Source of the DNA: Lachnospiraceae bacterium UBA7589
Lineage (GTDB): Bacteria; Bacillota; Clostridia; Lachnospirales; Lachnospiraceae
Direction of reading: 5' to 3'
Length of the DNA stretch: 48,301 nt
NCBI GenBank assembly: GCA_002476495.1
Contig: DLKL01000040.1
Span: forward strand, 106,540-154,840
Shown in pieces: positions 7,316-16,400 of the stretch. The first letter of the stretch is position 1; each line of letters starts with the position of its first letter. Below the pieces are notes generated by a model. The model was given only the letters and a program-made list of their open reading frames with translations. It was not told the origin of the DNA and did not search any database. A program made the translations under genes and the position numbers.

Positions 7316-8020
7316 ATGGATATGAAGAGAATTTTACTTAAACTCAGCGGGGAGGCTTTGGCAGGCGATAAAAAGACAGGCTTTGACGCCGATACTGTCA
7401 GAATTGTTGCAAAGCAGGTTAAAAGAATTATTGAACAGGGAATTCAGGTAAGCATTGTCATAGGCGGAGGTAATTTCTGGAGAGGAAGAACCTCACCGGA
7501 TATGGACAGGGTGAAGGCTGATCAGATCGGTATGCTGGCAACTGTAATGAATTGTATATATACAGCGGACATGTTCAGACAGGAGGGGCTTGCAACCCAT
7601 GTTATGACACCTTTTCAATGTGGCAATGTGACAGAACTTTTTTCAAAGGATAAGGCTCTGGAATATCTTAATAGCAAAGAGGTAGTATTTTTTGCGGGGG
7701 GCACAGGACATCCATATTTTTCTACAGATACGGCCACTGTGCTGTTTGCAATCCAGACACAGGCAGATGTAATACTTATGGCAAAGGCGATAGACGGAGT
7801 TTATGACAGTGATCCTAAGGTTAATCCGGATGCAAAAAAATATGACAGATTAAATATTTCAGACATAATCGACAAAAAGCTTGGCGTTATTGATCTTGCG
7901 GCAGCGGTTCTTGCCATGGAGAACAAAATGCCTATGATGCTTTTTGGACTTAACAAAGAAAACAGTATAGTAAAAGCAGTAACCGGAGACTTTACCGGAA
8001 CTCTTGTGACAACAGATTAG
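7316..8020 (+). CDS. pyrH: UMP kinase
   Basis: Bacterial UMP kinase phosphorylates UMP to UDP in the cytosol and is a hexameric member of the amino-acid kinase family. The 234-residue protein starts MDMKRILLKLSGEALAG and carries VIGGGNFWRG, DQIGMLATVMN, FAGGTGHPYFSTDTAT and AIDGVYDSDP, all classic PyrH motifs. ATG 7316 is chosen over a longer frame because AGGAG (7304-7308) is 7 bases upstream and the protein then begins as the family does. frr follows after 38 bp with its own good ribosome-binding site. Confidence 0.97.
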   Translation: MDMKRILLKLSGEALAGDKKTGFDADTVRIVAKQVKRIIEQGIQVSIVIGGGNFWRGRTSPDMDRVKADQIGMLATVMNCIYTADMFRQEGLATHVMTPFQCGNVTELFSKDKALEYLNSKEVVFFAGGTGHPYFSTDTATVLFAIQTQADVILMAKAIDGVYDSDPKVNPDAKKYDRLNISDIIDKKLGVIDLAAAVLAMENKMPMMLFGLNKENSIVKAVTGDFTGTLVTTD

Positions 8021-8058
8021 ATTAATACGGAATATAATATATTTCAGGAGGAAAAACA

Positions 8059-8604
8059 ATGTTAGAACAGTATGAAAGCAAAATGAAAAAAGCAATAGAC
8101 AGCCTTGCGTCGGAATATGCGGGCATCAGGGCCGGGAGAGCCAACCCTCATATCCTTGACAAGCTCCGCGTTGACTATTACGGAGCACCTGCTCCACTTC
8201 AGCAGGTAGCCAATATAACAGTACCTGAAGCAAGAACTCTTATGATTCAGCCATGGGAGTCGAGTCTTATCAAGGAAATTGAAAAGGCTGTAATGAATTC
8301 TGATCTGGGAGTGACTCCTAACAACGACGGAAAAGCAATTATTCTTAATTTTCCTGAGCTTACAGAGGAAAGAAGAAAGAACCTTGCCAAGGATATTAAG
8401 AAAAAGGGAGAGGCAGCCAAGGTTGTTATAAGAAACATCAGAAGAGATGCCAATGATGCCTTCAAAAAGATGAACAAAGCAAATGAAATCTCAGAGGATG
8501 AGCTTAAAAACAATGAGGAAAAGGTTCAGAAGCTTACTGACAGGTATGTTGCTGATATAGACAAGGCGATAGAAGATAAGACTAAGGAAATTATGACTGT
8601 ATAA
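8059..8604 (+). CDS. frr: Ribosome recycling factor
   Basis: RRF works with EF-G to split post-termination ribosomes. The 181-residue protein has the expected YAGIRAGRANPHILDKL, DYYGAPAPLQQVANI and PEARTLMIQPW stretches, and a C-terminal helix with RNIRRDAND. Length is close to the usual 185. AGGAGG lies just upstream of ATG 8059. It sits between pyrH and uppS, as in most Firmicutes. Confidence 0.97.
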   Translation: MLEQYESKMKKAIDSLASEYAGIRAGRANPHILDKLRVDYYGAPAPLQQVANITVPEARTLMIQPWESSLIKEIEKAVMNSDLGVTPNNDGKAIILNFPELTEERRKNLAKDIKKKGEAAKVVIRNIRRDANDAFKKMNKANEISEDELKNNEEKVQKLTDRYVADIDKAIEDKTKEIMTV

Positions 8605-8618
8605 CCGGGAGATTAATC

Positions 8619-9347
8619 GTGGAGAAAGTAATTGACGGAGAAAAATTAGTTGTGCCTGCACATGTAGCCATTATAATGGACGGAAACGGACGGTGGGCAA
8701 AAAAAAGGCTTATGCCAAGAAATTTTGGACATAAGGCAGGAGCTAAGGCAGTGGAACAGATATGTGAGGATGCCTATAATCTCGGTATAAAATATCTCAC
8801 CGTGTATGCCTTTTCCACTGAAAACTGGAAACGCTCCACTGAGGAAGTAACCGGTATTATGAATCTTTTAAGAAGTTATCTTAGGGATTGCATAGAAAGA
8901 GCATCAAGGAACAATATGCGTGTCAGGGTTATAGGTGACAGGGCAGCCCTTGACGCTGACATAGTTAAAAGTATAGAGGAGCTGGAAGAAAAGACTGCGG
9001 GATATGACGGACTTAATTTTACCATAGCTCTTAATTATGGTGGAAGGGATGAGATAACAAGAGGAATAAGAGAGCTTATCAATGACATACGGCAGGAAAA
9101 GATTAATCCTATGAAGGTTGATGAGAAGCTTATAAGCTCATATCTTGATACAAGAGATATTCCGGATCCCGATTTGCTCATAAGAACCAGCGGAGAGCTT
9201 CGATTATCCAATTTTCTGATATGGCAGCTGGCATATACGGAATTCTATTTTACAGATGTTCTCTGGCCGGATTTTACGGCAGGAGAACTAAAAAAGGCCA
9301 TAAGATACTATAATGGCAGAGACAGACGATACGGTGGGGTAAAATAA
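8619..9347 (+). CDS. uppS: Undecaprenyl diphosphate synthase (cis-prenyltransferase)
   Basis: UppS extends farnesyl diphosphate with eight isopentenyl units to make the C55 carrier for peptidoglycan and other wall polymers. The protein has VAIIMDGNGRWAKKR (catalytic Asp at residue 21), YAFSTENWKRS, ALNYGGRDEI and RTSGELRLSNFLIWQLAYTE, the conserved cis-prenyltransferase motifs. The start is GTG 8619 with CGGGAG upstream; 242 residues is normal. The stop TAA at 9345-9347 directly abuts the cdsA ATG. Confidence 0.96.
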   Translation: MEKVIDGEKLVVPAHVAIIMDGNGRWAKKRLMPRNFGHKAGAKAVEQICEDAYNLGIKYLTVYAFSTENWKRSTEEVTGIMNLLRSYLRDCIERASRNNMRVRVIGDRAALDADIVKSIEELEEKTAGYDGLNFTIALNYGGRDEITRGIRELINDIRQEKINPMKVDEKLISSYLDTRDIPDPDLLIRTSGELRLSNFLIWQLAYTEFYFTDVLWPDFTAGELKKAIRYYNGRDRRYGGVK

Positions 9348-10163
9348 ATGTTTAAAACAAGACTTCTCAGTGGAATTGTATTAGTTGTACTGATTTTCGG
9401 TATATTATATTTTGGAGGGTATGTAACAGCCCTTGCTATATTTTTGCTGGCAATTATAGGTAACTACGAGCTGCTTAAGGTTTATGGACTGGAGAAAAAA
9501 GGACCGGGTATTCTTACCTATGCCGCTACAACAGTGTATTATTGCTTTCTTGTTTTCGGATTAAGGGAGTATGTGCTGCCTGTTATGCTTTTGTTTGTTC
9601 TTCTGGTTTTATCTTTATATGTTATAAGATATCCTCTTTACAGGGACCGGGATGCCATGGCTGCCATACTTACGTTTTTCTATGTATCGGTTATGCTTTC
9701 ATATGTATATCTTATAAGGGATTTAAAGCATGGCGGTGCTTTTGTAATAATGATATTTGTATGCTCCTGGGTTAATGACACCTTTGCATATTGCTTTGGA
9801 GTGACTATGGGAAAGCATAAGATGACACCGAAGCTTAGTCCTAAGAAAAGTATTGAAGGACTTATAGGGGGACTTTTTTCATCTACGGTTGTAGGTGCAC
9901 TCTATGGTATATTTTTCAGCAAAAATGTATATGAATTAGATAAGGCACCGCTTATTTTTGCCATAGTCGGATTGGCGGGAGCCATAATGGCTGTTATAGG
10001 TGATCTGGCAGCATCTGCCATAAAGAGGAATAATGATATTAAGGATTATGGCAGGCTTATTCCGGGTCATGGAGGAGTTCTCGACAGATTTGACAGCATA
10101 ATATTTACTGCTCCTATTATATATTACTGTCTGCTTTTTATGGCAGGAAACATAGGAGGTTAG
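9348..10163 (+). CDS. cdsA: Phosphatidate cytidylyltransferase
   Basis: CdsA makes CDP-diacylglycerol from phosphatidic acid and CTP in the cytoplasmic membrane, the entry to phospholipid synthesis. The 271-residue protein has about seven to eight hydrophobic segments and the C-terminal signature spanning GDLAASAIKRNNDIKDYGR and LIPGHGGVLDRFDS with its catalytic acidic residues. The ATG is immediately adjacent to the uppS stop, implying coupled translation. dxr starts 3 bp downstream. Confidence 0.95.
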   Translation: MFKTRLLSGIVLVVLIFGILYFGGYVTALAIFLLAIIGNYELLKVYGLEKKGPGILTYAATTVYYCFLVFGLREYVLPVMLLFVLLVLSLYVIRYPLYRDRDAMAAILTFFYVSVMLSYVYLIRDLKHGGAFVIMIFVCSWVNDTFAYCFGVTMGKHKMTPKLSPKKSIEGLIGGLFSSTVVGALYGIFFSKNVYELDKAPLIFAIVGLAGAIMAVIGDLAASAIKRNNDIKDYGRLIPGHGGVLDRFDSIIFTAPIIYYCLLFMAGNIGG

Positions 10164-10166
10164 CTT

Positions 10167-11315
10167 ATGAAAAGAATTGCTGTTCTGGGTTCTACCGGCT
10201 CCATAGGTACACAGACCCTTAAGGTGGCGGAAGATAATCCGGAGGATATAGAGATTGTAGCCCTCAGTGCAGGAAAAAATCATGAGCTTCTTATTGCCCA
10301 GGCAAGACGGTTTCACCCACGGATTGTCAGTATATGGGATGAAAGCAGGGTTGAGCTTATAAGAAAAGAGCTTAAAGGATTTGATATTAGGGTTGTTTCG
10401 GGCATGGATGGGCTTATCGAAGTGGCGGGATGTCCTGAAAGCGATATACTCGTAACTGCCCTGGTTGGAATGATTGGAATAAGACCTACCATTGAAGCAA
10501 TATATGCAGGTAAGGATATTGCTCTTGCAAACAAGGAAACTCTTGTAACTGCAGGGCATATTATTATGCCTCTGGCAAAGAAAAAAAATGTAAGAATTCT
10601 TCCGGTGGACAGTGAGCATTCGGCTATTTTCCAATGTATCAGAGGAGAAGAAAACAACAAACCGACAAGACTGCTGATTACTGCCTCAGGAGGGCCCTTC
10701 AGAGGACGTGACAGAAAGTTTCTCGAGACTGTGAGTGTCGAGGATGCCCTAAGACACCCTAACTGGTCTATGGGCAGGAAAATAACCATTGATTCTGCCA
10801 CAATGGTCAACAAGGGGCTTGAAGTAATAGAAGCAAGGTGGCTTTTCGATATGAACCCTTCAGATATACAGATAGTGGTGCAGCCACAGAGTATTATACA
10901 TTCCATGGTGGAATTCGAGGATGGCTCTGTGAAGGCACAGCTTGGAACACCGGATATGAAGCTTCCGATACAGTATGCTCTTTTCTATCCCGACAGAAAA
11001 TTTCTCAGGGGAGACAGACTGGATTTTGCTGCTATTACAGGAATAGCAATAGAAAAGCCGGATATGGACACCTTCAGGGGACCTGCTCTGGCTTACAGGG
11101 CAATCAACGAAGGAGGCTCAATGCCTACTGTACTGAATGCAGCTAACGAGAAGGCTGTAGCATTATTTCTGGAACGTAAAATAGCATTCCTCGATATATA
11201 CAGCATAATAGAGGCATGCATGGAAGCTCACAGTATTATACCTGAGCCTGACTTAGATGAGATACTTGCTGCTGAAAAATGGGTATATGATTTTATTGAC
11301 CAATATATGTTATAA
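10167..11315 (+). CDS. dxr: 1-deoxy-D-xylulose-5-phosphate reductoisomerase
   Basis: Dxr catalyses the committed step of the MEP isoprenoid pathway, converting DXP to MEP with NADPH and a divalent metal. The 382-residue protein shows the NADPH loop GSTGSIGTQT (residues 8-17), LANKETLVTAG, the metal/substrate motif PVDSEHSAIFQC, and SATMVNKGLEVIEARWLF. Its ribosome-binding site AGGAGG lies in the end of cdsA. With ispG (12413) this gives two MEP enzymes in one operon with uppS, which uses the product isoprenoids. Confidence 0.97.
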   Translation: MKRIAVLGSTGSIGTQTLKVAEDNPEDIEIVALSAGKNHELLIAQARRFHPRIVSIWDESRVELIRKELKGFDIRVVSGMDGLIEVAGCPESDILVTALVGMIGIRPTIEAIYAGKDIALANKETLVTAGHIIMPLAKKKNVRILPVDSEHSAIFQCIRGEENNKPTRLLITASGGPFRGRDRKFLETVSVEDALRHPNWSMGRKITIDSATMVNKGLEVIEARWLFDMNPSDIQIVVQPQSIIHSMVEFEDGSVKAQLGTPDMKLPIQYALFYPDRKFLRGDRLDFAAITGIAIEKPDMDTFRGPALAYRAINEGGSMPTVLNAANEKAVALFLERKIAFLDIYSIIEACMEAHSIIPEPDLDEILAAEKWVYDFIDQYML

Positions 11316-11332
11316 ACAGGAGAGTAAGTGTC

Positions 11333-12385
11333 ATGAATATTATTTTGATAATTCTGGTATTTGGCATAATTGTAATGTTTCACGAGCTGGGGCATTTCAT
11401 TGTGGCAAAGATAAATAAGATTTCCGTTACAGAATTTTCTATCGGAATGGGACCGGCATTGTTTTCATTTCAGAAAAAAGAAACCAAGTATTCCATAAGG
11501 CTTTTGCCAATAGGAGGATATTGCCTTATGATGGGAGAAGATGAAGAGGTAGAGGATGAGAATTCCTTTTCCAATAAGCCGATATGGGTTCGTATGCTTG
11601 TAGTGGCAGCAGGACCTGTTTTTAACTTTATCCTGGCCTTTTTGTTTTCGATTATTCTCATTCATTTTACCGGGTGCGATCCGGCAGTTGTTAGTACAGT
11701 GCAGGATTCAAGTGCTGCCATGGAGGCAGGCTTAAATCCGGGAGATACCATAATAAGCATGAATGGTGAAAAAATATACAACTATCGTGAGGTTCTGCTT
11801 TATATGCAGCTTAACGATGCCTCTGAGCCGATTAAAATGGTTATGGAAAATGCCCGGGGAGAAAGATATACAACAACAGTATACCCAAAGCTCAACGAAA
11901 ACGGCAGCTATATGATGGGTATAGCAGGCGGGTATATTAAGTCACAGAGCATAGGAAATGATTTGAAATACGCCTGTCTTGAGCTTAGATACTGGGTTAA
12001 GGCAACAGTTACAAGCCTTAAGCTTATAGTGACCGGAGGAGTATCCGGCGATGATATTATGGGACCTTTGGGAGTCGGAGGAACCATGAATGATATTATT
12101 GAGGAAGTAAAGGAGGAGAGTGCCACCAAGGCGGAAGCAGTAATAAATATAATTCTTAATATGATTAACTGGTGTATTCTTCTTAGTGTTAATCTGGGAA
12201 TTATGAATCTGCTGCCTGTTCCGGCTTTGGACGGAGGACGTCTTTTGTTTCTCATAATTGAAGGCGTAAGAAGAAAGAAAATACCACAGGAAAAAGAGGC
12301 TGTTGTTAATCTTATAGGCTTTATACTGCTTATAATTCTTATGATAGTGGTATTTTTTAACGATATCAGGAACGTATTTTTCTAG
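11333..12385 (+). CDS. rseP: Site-2 zinc metalloprotease RseP/RasP
   Basis: An intramembrane protease of the S2P family that cleaves anti-sigma factors and remnant signal peptides. The 350-residue protein has the zinc site HELGH at residues 17-21 in the first transmembrane helix, a PDZ domain around residues 110-180, and the second metal motif NLLPVPALDGGRLLF in a C-terminal helix. AGGAG precedes ATG 11333. It lies between dxr and ispG in the conserved order. The anti-sigma substrate is not in this window. Confidence 0.95.
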   Translation: MNIILIILVFGIIVMFHELGHFIVAKINKISVTEFSIGMGPALFSFQKKETKYSIRLLPIGGYCLMMGEDEEVEDENSFSNKPIWVRMLVVAAGPVFNFILAFLFSIILIHFTGCDPAVVSTVQDSSAAMEAGLNPGDTIISMNGEKIYNYREVLLYMQLNDASEPIKMVMENARGERYTTTVYPKLNENGSYMMGIAGGYIKSQSIGNDLKYACLELRYWVKATVTSLKLIVTGGVSGDDIMGPLGVGGTMNDIIEEVKEESATKAEAVINIILNMINWCILLSVNLGIMNLLPVPALDGGRLLFLIIEGVRRKKIPQEKEAVVNLIGFILLIILMIVVFFNDIRNVFF

Positions 12386-12412
12386 ACAATATATAATCGT
12401 GGAGGAAAAGCT

Positions 12413-13480
12413 ATGGCTGCTTACCGTCAGGAAACAAAACAAATTCATATAAAGGATGTAATCATAGGTGGAGGTATGCCTATAGCAATACAATCCATGA
12501 CCAATACAAGAACCGATGATGTAAATGCCACAGTTTCACAGATAAAAAGACTTGAGGAGGCGGGCTGTGACATCGTCCGTGCTACAGTCAATAACGAAGA
12601 TGCTGCAAAAGCTCTTTTTGGTATAAAAAAGCAGATTCGTATACCTATTGTGGCAGACATTCATTTTGACTACAGACTTGCCATAAAAGCCATGGAAAAC
12701 GGAGCCGATAAAATCAGAATTAACCCGGGTAATATAGGTGGGGAAGAAAATCTGAAAAAGGTGGTTAAAGCTGCAAAGGAGAGGAATATACCTATCAGGG
12801 TGGGAGTAAACTCCGGTTCACTTGAAAGAGGTATCATAGAAAAATACCATGGAGTTACTGCCGGAGGCATAGTTGAAAGTGCACTCGACAAAGTAAAAAT
12901 GATAGAGGATTGCGATTACGACAATATAGTTATAAGCATTAAATCCTCCGATGTAATGATGAGTGTAGAAGCTCACAGGCTTATTGCCGGTAAAACTGCA
13001 TATCCTCTTCATGTGGGGATAACAGAGGCGGGAACCCTGTACCGGGGTAATATAAAATCCGCAGTGGGTCTTGGAATCATACTGGGAATGGGAATAGGAG
13101 ATACCATAAGAGTATCCCTTACCAGTGACCCGGTAGATGAGATTACCTGTGCAAAATTGATACTAAAGACACTTAATCTAAGAAAAGGCGGGATAGAGCT
13201 GGTATCCTGCCCTACCTGTGGAAGAACAGGCATAGACCTTATTGCTCTTGCAGGCAAAGTGGAAAAGCTTATACAGAGCTACGACAACCTGGATATAAAG
13301 GTTGCTGTCATGGGCTGTGGGGTAAACGGTCCGGGAGAGGCGAGAGAGGCAGATCTCGGAATAGCCGGGGGAGACAAAGAGGGGCTGCTCTTTAAAAAAG
13401 GTGTTATCATAAAAAAACTGCCCCAGGATGAGCTGCTTGATGCCCTTAAGTGGGAATTGGACAATTGGGAGGAACAATAA
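12413..13480 (+). CDS. ispG: 4-hydroxy-3-methylbut-2-enyl diphosphate synthase (flavodoxin type)
   Basis: IspG reduces MEcPP to HMBPP with a [4Fe-4S] cluster in the MEP pathway. The 355-residue protein has PIAIQSMTNTRTDDV near the N-terminus, the TIM-barrel stretch RINPGNIGG, and the cluster ligands C266, C269 (SCPTCGRTG), C302 and E309 (CGVNGPGEA). The strong GGAGG upstream supports ATG 12413. Length is that of the short bacterial type. polC begins directly after its stop. Confidence 0.97.
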   Translation: MAAYRQETKQIHIKDVIIGGGMPIAIQSMTNTRTDDVNATVSQIKRLEEAGCDIVRATVNNEDAAKALFGIKKQIRIPIVADIHFDYRLAIKAMENGADKIRINPGNIGGEENLKKVVKAAKERNIPIRVGVNSGSLERGIIEKYHGVTAGGIVESALDKVKMIEDCDYDNIVISIKSSDVMMSVEAHRLIAGKTAYPLHVGITEAGTLYRGNIKSAVGLGIILGMGIGDTIRVSLTSDPVDEITCAKLILKTLNLRKGGIELVSCPTCGRTGIDLIALAGKVEKLIQSYDNLDIKVAVMGCGVNGPGEAREADLGIAGGDKEGLLFKKGVIIKKLPQDELLDALKWELDNWEEQ

Positions 13481-16400
13481 TTGGATAAAAAAATGTTTAA
13501 GGATGTTTTTCCCGGCCTTAAACTTGATAAAGACTTAGCTGATATAATAGGTCAGAGTCAGATAGAGAATATAACCATGTTCAAATCCGAAAAGAAGATG
13601 GTTATTTCTATTTTAAGCTATAATCTGATAGCTAAGAAGCTTATATACAAGGCTGAGGAAGAAATAAAGAATTATATTTTCGGTGAAAGGGCACAGGAAA
13701 GGTGCGAGATAAAGGACAGGTATATCCTGTCAAAGCAATATAACCTGAAGCAGCTTACCACTATATATAAGGACAGCTTCCTTTTTGAGATAATGAAAAA
13801 AAGCTATGTTGATTTCCGCCTGCTGGACAAGGCTGAATGGTTTTACAACGATAACATACTTACTCTGGCTCTGGAGGATACGTTTATAGCGAAAAGTCAT
13901 AGCCGGGTTATAAAGGAATATCTGGAAAATACATATCTGCAACGCTTTGCCATGGAGGTACAGGTTGGCTTTAATTATACAGAGGAGCAAAAGACAAAGC
14001 TTAGAGAAGCCAATGACAGAAGGCTCAAGCTTGAGCTTGCTGCCATAGAGGCTGTTCAGGATAAAGAAAAAGACATAAGAAGACCTGAAACAGCCACAAA
14101 GGATGAGCAGCATAATAACAATAATAATACGGATTCGGAAAAAGTAAGCAAAGAGCCTGATAATAAAAAGGAAGCCGAGAATAAAAACGAGAATAAAGCC
14201 GCCAACAAAACTGAGAACAAAACTGCCAATAAAACTGCCGGCAAAACTGACCCTGATGTATTTTTCGGAAGAAATTGCGAGGGTGATATAGTAGAAATCA
14301 AGGATTTATATGACGGATTAGGCCCGGTATGCATACATGGACAGGTGATAACCCTGGAGGACAGGGAGCTTAAAAGCGGCAAATACATAATAAACGGTAA
14401 TATTACAGATTTTACGGACACTATAGGCTTTAAGCTATTTGTATCACCGGATGACAGAGAGCCGATCCTTGATGAATTGCAAAAGGGAAGATTCTATATT
14501 ATAAAGGGTGTTCCCATGTATGACAGCTATTCCAGGGAGATTTCCGTATCCTCCATTACGGGAATAAAGGCTGCCAATGATTTCAGGGAAAAGCGTATGG
14601 ATACATCCCTGGATAAAAGGGTGGAGCTTCACTTGCACACCGTTATGAGTGAGATGGACAGTGTTGTGGATATCGAAAAGGTAATATCCAGGGCAAAGGA
14701 ATGGGGACATAAGGCAATAGCCATTACGGATCATGGTGGTGTCCAGGCATTTCCTATAGCAAATCACTGTGTGAAAAAGGATGAAGATTTTAAGATAATA
14801 TACGGTGTTGAAGGATATTTTGTGGATGATTTAAAGGACCTTGTAATTAATGACAAGGGGCAGGATATAGAGACGGAATATGTTGTATTTGACATAGAAA
14901 CCACAGGCTTAAGTCCTATGTACAATAAAATTATCGAGATAGGAGCTGTACGGATTAAGGACGGAAGGATAACCGACAAATTCTCACAGTTTGTAAATCC
15001 CGAGGTGCCGATACCTTATACAATAACAAAACTCACCTCCATAAATGACAATATGGTTTTAGATGCACCTGTTATTGAAGAGGTTCTGCCAAAGTTTCTT
15101 GAATTTGTCGGCTCTGCCGTAATGGTTGCCCATAATGCAGGCTTTGATACCGGATTTATAAAGGAATTTGCAAAAAGGCAGGGTCTGCCCTTTGATTATA
15201 CAATAGTAGATACAATGACCCTTGCCCACATACTTATACCTGAGCTTGGAAAATATACACTGGACAGACTGTGCAAGCAGTTCAATGTATCTCTTGAAAA
15301 CCATCACAGAGCCTGTGATGATGCAGGGGCAACGGCAGAAATATTTGTAAAAATGCTCAAGATGCTCAAGGGAAGAGATATCCGTACCATAAAGGAATTA
15401 AATAACCTTGGACAGACCTCTCCGGATGCAATAAAAAAAGCAAAAACCTATCACGGCATTATTCTTGTTCAAAATGAGACAGGCAGAGTCAATCTGTACA
15501 GGCTTATATCGGAGTCACATATTAATTATTTTAACAGGAGACCGAGAATACCAAAGAGTCTGATTAACAAATACAGAGAGGGACTTATAATAGGCTCTGC
15601 CTGTGAGGCCGGTGAGCTGTATCAGGCTATTCTCTACGGAAGCAACGAGGATGAAATAACCAGGCTTGCCGAATTTTACGATTATTATGAGATCCAGCCG
15701 GATGGCAATAATATGTTTATGCTTGACTCTGAAAAGGTGCCTGTAAGCTCCGTAGAGGATTTGCACAATATCAATATGAAAATTGTTGAACTGGGAAGGC
15801 ATTTCAACAAGCCTGTAGTTGCTACCTGCGATGTGCATTTCCTTGATCCCGGGGATGAAATCTACAGAAGGATTATAATGGCGGGAAAAGGCTTTGATGA
15901 TGCAGACAGACAGCCACCATTGTATTTAAGAACCACAGAGGAAATGCTCTCTGAATTTCAATATCTGGGAAGCGAGCTGGCAAAGGAGGTTGTTGTAACC
16001 AATACCAACAGGATTGCCGATATGATAGAAAAAATATCGCCGGTAAGACCGGATAAGCAGCCTCCTATAATTGAAAAATCGGATGAAACCCTTACTGATA
16101 TATGCTATAAAAGGGCTCATGAGATATATGGGGAAAATCTTCCTGAAATAGTTGTAAGCAGGCTTAAAAAAGAGCTTAATTCCATTATCACCAACGGATT
16201 TGCCGTTATGTACATAATTGCCCAGAAGCTGGTATGGAAATCCAACGAGGATGGATACCTTGTAGGCTCAAGAGGGTCGGTGGGCTCCTCCTTTGTAGCC
16301 ACAATGGCAGGAATTACCGAAGTAAATCCCCTTCCTGCACACTATATATGCCCAAAATGCTTTTATACGGATTTTGATTCCGAGGCAGTTAAGCCATATC

